Below, one piece after another: positions 12,506 to 19,847 of a stretch of DNA of 19,847 nucleotides; the stretch's first letter is position 1, and the number at the start of each line of letters is the position of its first letter. The stretch is from Candidatus Kuenenia stuttgartensis (GTDB taxonomy: Bacteria > Planctomycetota > Planctomycetia > Pirellulales > UBA1268), in contig CAMCPF010000012.1 of assembly GCA_945876515.1 (NCBI GenBank), positions 1 to 19,847 of the forward strand, read 5' to 3'. The notes under the pieces were generated by a model. It worked only from the letters and a program-made list of their open reading frames with translations, was not told where the DNA came from and did no database searches. The translations under genes were made by a program, and so were the position numbers.

Positions 12506-15025
12506 ATGCCCCTGCTCAACGATCGTCGCAGTCGCTCCGCGACGCCCCAGCCACGGCCGGCATCGCTGCGGCCGGTCGCCGCCGATGAGTCGCTGGCCCA
12601 GGCCGTCGTTCGGACGGCGGGGCTCGTGTCGCCGGTCTGGCCGCTGGCCGACTACGTGGCGGTGAACCCGTTTCTCGGCCTCGTCGATCGCGACTGGCTG
12701 GCCGCGCGGGAGTTTCTCCGCTCGGTCTCGGCCTGCGAGACGCTCCCCTCCCTCGGGCACTATCGCCGCCGCTGGCGGGAGGGCGGCTTCGCGGCCGCCG
12801 ACATCGATGCGGCCATCGACGAGTTGCTGCGCGATGGCGTCACGGCCGTGGGCCGGCTCGAAACAGCCGCCTTGGTGGAGTTGCTCGCGGCCACGACGGA
12901 GCCCGAGCTCGAGTTGCCCGACGATCCGGGCCGGCTGCGGCCGCTCGCGGAGATCGTGGAGCGGTGCGGTGGCGGCGACTGGTCGGCGATCGTTCACGAG
13001 GAGATCGGCAAGCATCTCGCGGCGGCCTACGACGCGGGCATTGCCCCCTGGAAAAATGGTTTCCGTGATCGCCCGCCCTACGCGGCCTGGCACGAGGCCG
13101 CGGCGATCGACCGCCGGCTCGAGCTGCTCGGCGTGCGAGGCTTTCGACGGTTCGTCGCCGGGCTGCCGAGCCGGCCGCTCGAGGCAATCGCAACGCTGCT
13201 GGCTCACCTCCGGGTGCCCCTCACGCTGCGGGAGCGACTGCTCGCGGCCACCGCGCTCTCCGTGCCCGGCTGGGCCGCCTGGACGCGGTATCGGGAGCTC
13301 GCCGCCGGGCGACGGGGGGAGGCCTGCGACGACTTCACGGCGCTGCTGGCGATCCGGCTGGCCTATGACGTCGCCATCGCCGAAGCCCATGAGACCAGGA
13401 TCGACTGGCAGATGGGCGGGCTTGTCGCTCCGGTCTCGGCCGGCCTGCCGCGAAGCGTCTTGATCCGCAGCTGCCTGTTGCGGGCCGGGGAGATTGCGAA
13501 GCGGCGGCGGTTGCTCGGCGGGTTGGCGGCTGGTTCCATGTCGTCCGCGGCGCCCCGGGCCGGCCTCGCCCACCTGGTGTTTTGCATCGACGTCCGCTCG
13601 GAGCGGATGCGGCGGGCGGTCGAGCAGCAGCGGGCCGGCCTGCGGACGAGCGGCTTCGCCGGCTTCTTCGGGGTGCCGATGGAACTCGTGCCCTGGGGCG
13701 AGCTCACGGGCTCGAGCCACGCGCCGGCGCCCCTGACCCCGAGCCTGCGGGTGCACGAAGTGCCCGTCTGCCATCATGCCGCGGCCACTTCGCTTGCCCG
13801 GCGCACGGGCCGGCGGGGCTGGCGGATCGCGTGGCAGGGCTTCAAGAAGTCGGCCGCCGCGAGCTTCGCCTTCGTCGAGACGTGTGGCCTCTTCTGGGGT
13901 CTGGATCTGGTGCGGCGGTCGCTCGGGCTTGCCTCGCCGGCGGCCGATCCGCGGTTCGACGGCGTGGCCGCCGCCGACCGTGAGGCCTTCGGCCCGCTCC
14001 TCGACGAGGCGGCGGTCACGGGCCCCTCCGGCGAGCGGCTCGTCGACCTGGCCGCGGGGATCCTCCGCGGCCTGCACCTGCCTGATCTCGACACGCCGCT
14101 GGTCGTTCTCTGCGGGCACGCGAGCCGCACGGTCAACAATCCGCTCAAGGCGGCCCTCGACTGCGGTGCCTGCTGCGGCCATTCGGGCGAGGCGAACAGT
14201 CGCGCCGCGGCCCGGCTGCTGAACCTGCCCGCGGTGCGACGGGCGCTCGCCGGGCGGGGCCTGGCCGTGCCGGAGGGCCTGCACTTTCTGGCCGCCGTGC
14301 ACGACACGACGACCGACGAGATCACGATCTGCGACCGGGCGGCCGTGCCGGTGAGTCACGCGACCGCGCTGGTGGAACTTGACCGCCGGCTGGCCGTGGC
14401 GGCGGGGAGCGTGCGACGGGAGCGGCTGCCGGCGCTCGGCGGCCGAGACGAATCCGATCTCATCCGGCGGAGCCGCGACTGGTCGGAACTGCAGCCCGAG
14501 TGGGGGCTGGCCGGCAACTGGGCGATCGTGATCGGGCCGCGGACGCTCTCCGAGGCGGCGGATCTCGAGGGAGGCGTGTTTCTCCATGAGTACGACGCGG
14601 CGCGGGACGCCGACGGCGGGGCGCTCGAGGGGATCATGACGGCGCCGCTCGTCGTGAGCCACTGGATCAACATGCAGTACTACGCCTCGACGGTGGACAA
14701 CCGGCGGTATGGCGCGGGCACCAAGGCGATCCACTCCGTCGTGGGCGGCTTCGGCCTGATGGCCGGCGGCAGCGGCGATCTCCTGACGGGCCTACCGCTT
14801 CAGTCACTGGCCGACGGCAGCGGCTGGCGGCACGAGCCCCTGCGGCTGCAGGCGGTGATCGCCGCGGCCCGCGACCGGATCGCCGCGATCGTGGGGAAAC
14901 ACCCGCTTCTGGAGCAGTTGGTGGCCAACGATTGGCTCACGATCATCGCCGTCGAGGAGGGCCGCTGCTTCCGGCTCACCCGCCGCCTCGCCTGGCAGCC
15001 GGTGCACGTTGGCGGCCGGGCATAG
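12506..15025 (+). CDS. dabA: DabA (DUF2309): zinc-dependent carbonic-anhydrase-like subunit of the DAB pump
   Basis: DabA is a large peripheral protein with a beta-carbonic-anhydrase-like zinc site that hydrates CO2 vectorially when bound to DabB. The 839-residue product begins with a variable tail, then WPLADYVAVNPFLGL (45-59), the DUF2309 N-terminal hallmark. The zinc-site motifs are intact: VFCIDVRSERMR (358-369) gives Cys360 and Asp362, CGHASRTVNNP (536-546) gives His538, and DCGACCGHSG (552-561) gives Cys553. The 15-residue spacing from His to Cys equals that of Halothiobacillus DabA. SHWINMQYYASTVDN (718-732), AIHSVVGGFGLMAGGSGDLLTGLPLQS (741-767) and HEPLRL (776-781) complete the family. 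Length is typical. No autotrophy genes are nearby, so the pump may supply bicarbonate for anaplerotic carboxylases. Confidence 0.96.
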   Translation: MPLLNDRRSRSATPQPRPASLRPVAADESLAQAVVRTAGLVSPVWPLADYVAVNPFLGLVDRDWLAAREFLRSVSACETLPSLGHYRRRWREGGFAAADIDAAIDELLRDGVTAVGRLETAALVELLAATTEPELELPDDPGRLRPLAEIVERCGGGDWSAIVHEEIGKHLAAAYDAGIAPWKNGFRDRPPYAAWHEAAAIDRRLELLGVRGFRRFVAGLPSRPLEAIATLLAHLRVPLTLRERLLAATALSVPGWAAWTRYRELAAGRRGEACDDFTALLAIRLAYDVAIAEAHETRIDWQMGGLVAPVSAGLPRSVLIRSCLLRAGEIAKRRRLLGGLAAGSMSSAAPRAGLAHLVFCIDVRSERMRRAVEQQRAGLRTSGFAGFFGVPMELVPWGELTGSSHAPAPLTPSLRVHEVPVCHHAAATSLARRTGRRGWRIAWQGFKKSAAASFAFVETCGLFWGLDLVRRSLGLASPAADPRFDGVAAADREAFGPLLDEAAVTGPSGERLVDLAAGILRGLHLPDLDTPLVVLCGHASRTVNNPLKAALDCGACCGHSGEANSRAAARLLNLPAVRRALAGRGLAVPEGLHFLAAVHDTTTDEITICDRAAVPVSHATALVELDRRLAVAAGSVRRERLPALGGRDESDLIRRSRDWSELQPEWGLAGNWAIVIGPRTLSEAADLEGGVFLHEYDAARDADGGALEGIMTAPLVVSHWINMQYYASTVDNRRYGAGTKAIHSVVGGFGLMAGGSGDLLTGLPLQSLADGSGWRHEPLRLQAVIAAARDRIAAIVGKHPLLEQLVANDWLTIIAVEEGRCFRLTRRLAWQPVHVGGRA

Positions 15026-15040
15026 CGGCAGCGGTCGCGC

Positions 15041-15068
15041 TTGACGTTCAGGCCCCGGCGCTTACACT
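15041..15068 (+). promoter_or_regulatory. Candidate promoter of the DUF1559-lipoprotein operon
   Basis: TTGACG (15041-15046) and TACACT (15063-15068) are separated by 16 bases and match 5/6 and 4/6 of the consensus. They lie just after the dabA stop, so the pseudopilin gene probably has its own transcript beginning near 15075. Confidence 0.55.
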
Positions 15069-15079
15069 TCGCGAGGATA

Positions 15080-15095
15080 TTTTGAGTACTCAAAA
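15080..15095. promoter_or_regulatory. Perfect 16-base palindrome in the leader of the DUF1559 gene
   Basis: TTTTGAGTACTCAAAA is a perfect palindrome in an AT-rich patch unlike the GC-rich surroundings. It falls just downstream of the predicted transcription start and 11 bases before the ATG, a position suited to an operator or an mRNA hairpin that hides the start. Confidence 0.55.
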
Positions 15096-15106
15096 AATAA
15101 AGTTTG

Positions 15107-16105
15107 ATGACCCAAAAAGTCGGCTTTCGAACGCGAACACGCCATGTTTGTCGAGGGTTTAGCCTCGTCGAACTGCTGGTCACGATCGCGATCGTGGCAT
15201 CGCTTCTGGGCATCCTCCTACCGGCGGTGCAGGCGGCCCGGGAGTCGGCCCGGCGGAGCGGCTGCAGCCTCTCCCTGCGGCAGTTGGGGCTGGCGATCCT
15301 CACGCATGAGGCCTCGCGGCGGCGGCTTCCGGCCGGCTACGTCAGCGAGCCGAGCCGGATGCCGGTCGATCCAGGCTCGCGGGACCGGCCGCCGGGCACG
15401 GGCTGGGGCATGCTGATCGCGGCCTATCTCGAGGAGTCTGCCTTGGCCGACCGCTATCAGCCCGCCGCGGGAATAGGCATCGGGGCGCTCGAAAACCGCG
15501 CGGTCGTGTCGGAGTCGCCGGCGATCTTCCGCTGCCCGTCCGACGGTGGCCCGCGTGCGGCCTTTGAAGTTCTCGACGAGGGGGGCGGGCCGCACCCCTC
15601 CAACGCGATGCTCGGCCGGTCAAGTTATGTGGCCAATGCCGGCCACGCCGAGCCCTGGGGCGAGCCGCTCGAATCGTGGGAGGGGCAGGCCAACGGCCCT
15701 CTCTATCGCAACAGTTGGCTCAAACTTTCGCGGATCAGCGACGGGCTGTCGAAGACCGTGTTTCTCGGCGAGCACACCCAGCGGCTTTCACAGAAGGCCT
15801 GGGCCGGCACGCTGCCCGGGGCTGCCAGCCATCCGAGCGAGGCGTTCGCGGGCTCCGAGCCCGACGGAGCCGCCACGCTGCTGCTCGTTCACAGCGGCCC
15901 GGCCGACGCCGAGGCGGAGGTGATCCATCCGCCGAATGATCCCGTAGCCCACGTCTGCCAGATGTTTTCCGATCACCCCGGTGGCTGCAACGTGGCCTTC
16001 GGCGACGGGGCCGTGCGGTTCATCTCCGAGTCGATCAACCTCGATGTCTGGGCGGCGATGTCGAGCATCGCCGGCGGCGAGGGGGTGGCCGGCGATGCGC
16101 AATGA
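15107..16105 (+). CDS. DUF1559 pseudopilin-like protein
   Basis: The 332-residue product has a prepilin leader ending at Gly17, then FSLVELLVTIAIVASLLGIL (18-37) and LPAVQAARESARRSGC. DUF1559 hallmarks follow: FRCPSD, SYVANAGHAEPWG, ISDGLSKTVFLGEHTQ, and the canonical H-X9-DG in DHPGGCNVAFGDGAVRFI near the C-terminus. It is a paralog of the two pseudopilins at 4641 and 9300 and closest in style to the first. The ATG at 15107 is used; the TTG just before it would add one residue. No strong ribosome site is seen. The lipoprotein gene begins inside its last codons, implying translational coupling. Confidence 0.92.
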   Translation: MTQKVGFRTRTRHVCRGFSLVELLVTIAIVASLLGILLPAVQAARESARRSGCSLSLRQLGLAILTHEASRRRLPAGYVSEPSRMPVDPGSRDRPPGTGWGMLIAAYLEESALADRYQPAAGIGIGALENRAVVSESPAIFRCPSDGGPRAAFEVLDEGGGPHPSNAMLGRSSYVANAGHAEPWGEPLESWEGQANGPLYRNSWLKLSRISDGLSKTVFLGEHTQRLSQKAWAGTLPGAASHPSEAFAGSEPDGAATLLLVHSGPADAEAEVIHPPNDPVAHVCQMFSDHPGGCNVAFGDGAVRFISESINLDVWAAMSSIAGGEGVAGDAQ

Positions 16106-16454
16106 ACGCCGCAGAATCCGGACGACGCGGCTCACGACCTGGCGGGGCGGCCGTGTGCTGCCGCTGGTACTCATGGCGCTCATGACGCTGGCCCTCCCCG
16201 GCTGCCGCCCGCAGGCGCCGAAGATTGAGTTCGCCAACCGCCGCTACTCGGCCGCCCTGCGGACGGCGGCCAACACCAAGAGCCCCGAGCGGCTCGCGAA
16301 GGCGAAGGACCTGATCTCCTGCGACCGGGCCGCCGGCGCGATCGGCCCAGAGGAGCATGCCTGGTACGAGGAGATCATCGCCTTGGCCGAGGCGGGCCGC
16401 TGGGCCGACGCCGAGCGCCGGGCGATCGACTTCCGCCGCGACCAGCGGCGCTGA
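16095..16454 (+). CDS. Small predicted lipoprotein, function unknown
   Basis: The 119-residue product has a long basic N-terminus with many Arg residues and a hydrophobic core VLPLVLMALMTLAL. The lipobox LPGC (34-37) predicts cleavage and lipidation at Cys37. The mature part is helical and charged: PKIEFANRRYSAALRTAANT, then a segment ending RRAIDFRRDQRR. I do not recognise a family. Small lipoproteins directly after DUF1559 genes recur in planctomycetes (recalled), which supports a functional tie. The start overlaps the upstream stop by 11 bases. Confidence 0.8.
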   Translation: MRNERRRIRTTRLTTWRGGRVLPLVLMALMTLALPGCRPQAPKIEFANRRYSAALRTAANTKSPERLAKAKDLISCDRAAGAIGPEEHAWYEEIIALAEAGRWADAERRAIDFRRDQRR

Positions 16455-16540
16455 GACAAGGCCGCCTGGCACGGCGCCATCAGTCACGCCGAGGGGCGCT
16501 CCCTCGCGTGCGGGCAACCGTATCCGGCCGATGCCAGCCG

Positions 16541-16975
16541 TCAATCGATCGGATTGACGACTTGCGTGAAGCCGGCGTCACGGAAGTCCGCGACGTTGCG
16601 GGTATAGAACTCGGTCACTCCGTTGCTCTGGAGCGTCACGGCGAGTACGAGGTCGTAGGTCCGCCGCCGCGGAAACGCTGGAGTGCACAGGCCGGCGTGG
16701 ATCATCGGCCATGAGCGCAGCTCGTAGCAACAGAATGAAAACCCCGACTCTTCGCGAAGAAAGGCCACCCGTCGGGCGGCCTCCGCCGCCGACAAAGGTC
16801 TGGCGAAGACCCCCGGATGCCGTAGGCCGGCGTACATCTCGAAGAGCACCTGGTCGGCCAGCATCCAGTCAGCGGGTGAACGGAGCGCATCGTTCACAAG
16901 CCCGATCGCTGCGTCATGCTCCCGACAATCCTCGTCGGCGGCATACAGGAGGATGTTGGTATCGAGGCTCTTCAT
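16541..16975 (-). CDS. PIN-domain ribonuclease toxin (VapC-like)
   Basis: The 144-residue PIN-domain protein would be a Mg-dependent endoribonuclease toxin. The acidic site is visible: Asp5 in LDTNILLYAAD, Glu46 in VLFEMYAG, Asp108 in TYDLVLAVT and Asp130 in TRNVADF, with the TRNxxDF signature near the end. Length is normal for VapC. The ATG lies one base after the stop of the upstream RHH gene, the usual antitoxin-toxin order. It runs toward the plus-strand lipoprotein gene, with only 86 bases between the stops and no clear terminator there. Confidence 0.88.
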   Translation of the reverse strand: MKSLDTNILLYAADEDCREHDAAIGLVNDALRSPADWMLADQVLFEMYAGLRHPGVFARPLSAAEAARRVAFLREESGFSFCCYELRSWPMIHAGLCTPAFPRRRTYDLVLAVTLQSNGVTEFYTRNVADFRDAGFTQVVNPID

Positions 16976-16976
16976 G

Positions 16977-17252
16977 TCAGCGACTCCGCCGCGAATCGCT
17001 GCGGCCCGCCTGCCGCACCTCCTCGTCCTGGCCGTGGAGCACGTCCTTGAGGCGACCCGCATCCACGAGCACGCCGCCGCCGTGAAACGTGGGAAACCGA
17101 GCCGGCTGCTTGGGCGGGAGGGCCGTTACCTGCTCGAGGAGGCGGTCAACGGCCCGCCGCACTAGTTCGCTCACAGGCCGGTCCTGCTGGCGGGCCACGG
17201 CCCGGAGCCGCTCCATCACAGGGTCTGGGAAAAGAATCTGAATCTTTTGCAT
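16977..17252 (-). CDS. Ribbon-helix-helix (CopG-type) antitoxin
   Basis: The 91-residue product has a short strand KIQILFP (3-9), a helix VMERLRAVARQQ (12-23) and, after RPVSE, a second helix LVRRAVDRLLEQV (30-42). This is a ribbon-helix-helix fold for dimeric DNA binding. The C-terminal half, with PARFPTFHGGG (50-60), would wrap the toxin. It immediately precedes the PIN toxin gene. The start codon lies inside a 14-base palindrome next to a candidate -10, consistent with autoregulation and little or no 5' leader. Confidence 0.83.
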   Translation of the reverse strand: MQKIQILFPDPVMERLRAVARQQDRPVSELVRRAVDRLLEQVTALPPKQPARFPTFHGGGVLVDAGRLKDVLHGQDEEVRQAGRSDSRRSR

Positions 17253-17287
17253 GGATCCATGCTATAGACATTCTTTTGGAGGGTCAA
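17249..17287 (-). promoter_or_regulatory. Promoter and palindromic operator of the RHH/PIN module
   Basis: GCATGGATCCATGC (17249-17262) is a perfect 14-base palindrome covering the antitoxin ATG. Candidate elements are TTGACC (17282-17287) and TATAGC (17261-17266), 15 bases apart, which is short. The -10 ends eight bases before the ATG, so the mRNA would be nearly leaderless. A 19-base imperfect inverted repeat with AAAAGA/TCTTTT ends follows inside the gene (17230-17248). Confidence 0.5.
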
Positions 17288-17313
17288 CGCTGCGAGAAAC
17301 ACAGGACGCCGCT

Positions 17314-17413
17314 CTGACGCCGCCCCCAACTTGGTGCCGGCCGTGGTGTGAGCGATGCAGGGCCTGACGCTGCCCCCAACTTGGTACCAGCCGAGTTGTT
17401 AGCCGTGCAGGGC
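17314..17413. repeat. Two-copy tandem repeat, 50-bp unit, between the TA modules
   Basis: Copies at 17314-17363 and 17364-17413 match at 42 of 50 positions by eye, both containing CCCCCAACTTGGT and ending GTGCAGGGC or ATGCAGGGC. In the second copy CAACTTGG and CCGAGTTG form a hairpin around TACCAG; the first copy has lost most of that pairing. It separates the two toxin-antitoxin modules and may be a dispersed intergenic repeat. Confidence 0.7.
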
Positions 17414-17424
17414 CGGAGGGTGAA

Positions 17425-17835
17425 TCATGCCCCGAACGGGTCGAGGACCTTGACGTTCGCCTTGCGGAAATCGGTCACGTTGCGGGTGACGACCGTCAGG
17501 TGGTGAGTCAGGGCGGTGGCGGCAATCAGGCTGTCCTTGACCGGCATGGCCGTTCCCGCCGACCTCATGTCAGCGAGGAGCCTTGCCCACCGGAGGCCGG
17601 TCTCAGCCGTCCAGGTGAGGCAGATGATCCGGCCGACGCCGCTCTCGAACCACTGCTCCAGCCGCTTGCGACGTCCGCTCGGCGGCAGAAGCTCGATTCC
17701 AAATCGCATCTCGCCGAGGATGATCGGATCGACGGCGATCTCGCGTTCCTGGCGACGGAGCCAAGCGACGACCTTTGGATCAGGCCTTGGCCGCGTGGGC
17801 TCGTTGAGAACATTCGCATCGACGAGAAATTTCAC
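17425..17835 (-). CDS. PIN-domain ribonuclease toxin (VapC/FitB-like)
   Basis: The 136-residue PIN-domain protein has LVDANVLNEPTRPRPDPKVVAWL (4-26), the FitB-type N-terminus with Asp6. Glu42 lies in ILGEMRFGIELLP, Asp101 in MPVKDSLIAATA and Asp122 in TRNVTDF. The acidic tetrad is intact, so it is probably an active RNase. It shares only the fold with the PIN protein 450 bases downstream; the partners differ (AbrB here, RHH there). The ATG lies six bases after the antitoxin stop. Confidence 0.9.
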   Translation of the reverse strand: MKFLVDANVLNEPTRPRPDPKVVAWLRRQEREIAVDPIILGEMRFGIELLPPSGRRKRLEQWFESGVGRIICLTWTAETGLRWARLLADMRSAGTAMPVKDSLIAATALTHHLTVVTRNVTDFRKANVKVLDPFGA

Positions 17836-17841
17836 GGCGGC

Positions 17842-18072
17842 TCACAGGTCGTCAGTCGATTCCGAGGCCACGCCAACGAAGAAGCCCTTCTCCGGGCATG
17901 CGAGCAGCCAGTCTGCGAGTCCATCGTTGGGGGGTGGTTCGCGTCGCCGCAGTCGATACTCGCCGCGGTCGATGCGCTCGATCTCAAACTCCTGTCCGGG
18001 CTTGATGTCATCCTGCTGTCGGACGGCCGCCGGCAGCACGATCTGCCCTTTACTCGACACACGTGTATTCAT
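17842..18072 (-). CDS. AbrB/MazE-type (SpoVT-AbrB fold) antitoxin
   Basis: The 76-residue product has a swapped-hairpin AbrB DNA-binding domain at 1-43: TRVSSKGQIVLPAAVRQQ, then IKPGQEFEIERIDRGEYRLRR. The C-terminal tail (44-76) with NDGLADWLLACPEKGF probably binds and blocks the PIN toxin encoded next. The start is an ATG just four bases from a perfect inverted repeat that overlaps the -10, a clear setting for autorepression. Confidence 0.88.
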   Translation of the reverse strand: MNTRVSSKGQIVLPAAVRQQDDIKPGQEFEIERIDRGEYRLRRREPPPNDGLADWLLACPEKGFFVGVASESTDDL

Positions 18073-18075
18073 GAA

Positions 18076-18107
18076 GGTAAGATAGTGTCTTACCGCGGCG
18101 ATTTCAA
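18076..18107 (-). promoter_or_regulatory. Promoter and operator of the AbrB/PIN module
   Basis: TTGAAA (18102-18107) and TATCTT (18079-18084) are 17 bases apart on the minus strand, matching 5/6 and 4/6 of the consensus. GGTAAGA/TCTTACC (18076-18082 and 18088-18094) are perfect 7-base inverted arms around five bases, covering the -10. The -10 ends six bases before the ATG, so transcription should start at or near the A of the start codon: a leaderless mRNA. CGATTTCAA is repeated directly at 18099 and 18111, 12 bases apart. Confidence 0.7.
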
Positions 18108-18147
18108 GCCCGATTTCAAACCCTGGAACGGGAAACGGAGCTCGCCG

Positions 18148-19452
<1,305 letters not shown>

Positions 19453-19502
19453 GGCGGAAGCTCCGAGGGCGGAAACAGGGCGGCCGCGGAGCCTATCCGA
19501 GA

Positions 19503-19523
19503 TGCAATTAAGTTGCAAGTATT
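19503..19523 (-). promoter_or_regulatory. TGCAA-N5-TTGCA box with adjacent -10 upstream of the COG0523 gene
   Basis: The box (19503-19517) reads TGCAACTTAATTGCA on the minus strand. AATACT (19518-19523) directly precedes it and can serve as a -10, the same arrangement as at the pseudopilin promoter, but no good -35 is seen upstream. An alternative reading is TTGCAA as -35 with TAGGCT 17 bases on. Either way the box overlaps the promoter, 51-65 bases before the ATG. Confidence 0.68.
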
Positions 19524-19565
19524 CTGGCGCGGGGCCGGAGCCGGCGGCGCGGGTCCCACGGCCCG

Positions 19566-19847
19566 TCAGAGCGGCACGGGGATCGGCCCGGAGTCGTTGT
19601 CCGCCGTGAAGGGCTTCGCTCCGGCGGCGTGGGCCCAGTCGGGGTCGCTCACGAAGGCGCCTGTGGCTGGGCCCGCCAGTTCGCTGCCGTCCGGAAGCAC
19701 CAGCACGATCCGGATCCGCTGCACCTTGAACTTGTCGGTCGCGTCACGGCCGCGGATCACGACGGTGTTGTCGGCCCGAAGGACGGCGCGGGCCGCGGGA
19801 TCGAGCTCGAACCGTGCTGGCTGCCAGCCGTCGCCGCACTGCGGCAG
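19566..19847 (-). CDS. C-terminal part of an unrecognised protein (5' end outside window)
   Basis: The minus-strand frame is open from the right edge to a TGA at 19566, giving 93 visible residues. A GTG at 19760 is internal rather than a convincing start, because the frame continues upstream with similar composition. The visible part looks like a beta-rich domain (ADNTVVIRGRD, QRIRIVLVLPDGSELAGP) and ends NDSGPIPVPL. No family is recognised. It stops 113 bases before the COG0523 start and is probably a separate transcription unit, as a promoter-like box lies between them. Confidence 0.6.
   Translation of the reverse strand: MPQCGDGWQPARFELDPAARAVLRADNTVVIRGRDATDKFKVQRIRIVLVLPDGSELAGPATGAFVSDPDWAHAAGAKPFTADNDSGPIPVPL

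Noticed and set aside
12464..14734. 756-codon minus-strand open frame antisense to dabA
   Set aside because: It is the GC-driven shadow of dabA: Arg/Pro/Gly-rich, no domains, while the plus strand encodes all DabA motifs.
16455..16540. Possible terminator between the convergent lipoprotein and PIN genes
   Set aside because: Short GC-rich complementary bits exist but no stable stem with a T-run could be drawn.
17314..17413. CRISPR-like repeat
   Set aside because: Only two directly abutting diverged copies with no spacer; no cas genes nearby.

Overview
The window looks like chromosomal DNA of a GC-rich planctomycete, probably Pirellulales-like. The evidence is three secreted pseudopilin-like proteins of the DUF1559/H-X9-DG type, two PEP-CTERM surface proteins, lipid A genes of the lpxD-lpxI type, and a planctomycete-style sigma-70 factor. 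No rRNA, tRNA, CRISPR array or insertion sequence was seen. No gene-free stretch exceeds 300 bases; the longest is the 244-base divergent region 10627-10870.

Layout. Positions 1-2141 (minus strand) hold lpxD, then lpxI, then the first 41 codons of a secreted protein, in one apparent operon. Positions 2272-7451 (minus) hold a secreted zincin/SGNH-esterase fusion, a single-pass membrane protein with a DUF1559 pseudopilin upstream of it, a short-chain dehydrogenase lacking the usual catalytic tyrosine, and a sigma factor. Positions 7585-10106 (minus) form a cluster of one H-X9-DG pseudopilin and two PEP-CTERM proteins, one with a choice-of-anchor M domain. Positions 10267-15025 carry a winged-helix regulator diverging from dabB-dabA, which encode a two-subunit inorganic-carbon uptake pump. 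Positions 15107-16454 (plus) hold another DUF1559 protein and a small lipoprotein. Positions 16541-18072 (minus) hold two unrelated toxin-antitoxin modules (RHH/PIN and AbrB/PIN) separated by a 50-bp tandem repeat. Positions 18148-19452 (minus) encode a COG0523/CobW-family metallochaperone GTPase. The right edge holds the C-terminal part of an unrecognised gene.

Most interesting signal: a palindromic box, TGCAA-N5-TTGCA, occurs exactly three times in the window and once more with a single mismatch. All four copies are non-coding and promoter-proximal: two upstream of the choice-of-anchor M gene, one (degenerate) at the pseudopilin promoter, and one upstream of the COG0523 GTPase about 9 kb away. 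At three promoters the box abuts or lies within 2 nt of a plausible -10 element. The shape resembles Fur-family operators; from memory it matches the Streptomyces Nur consensus. I infer a metal-responsive regulon that joins a cytoplasmic metallochaperone to a surface-protein cluster whose two PEP-CTERM products share HxH motifs. That would be a candidate planctomycete metal-acquisition or metal-sparing system. The metal (zinc, nickel or other) cannot be told from this sequence.
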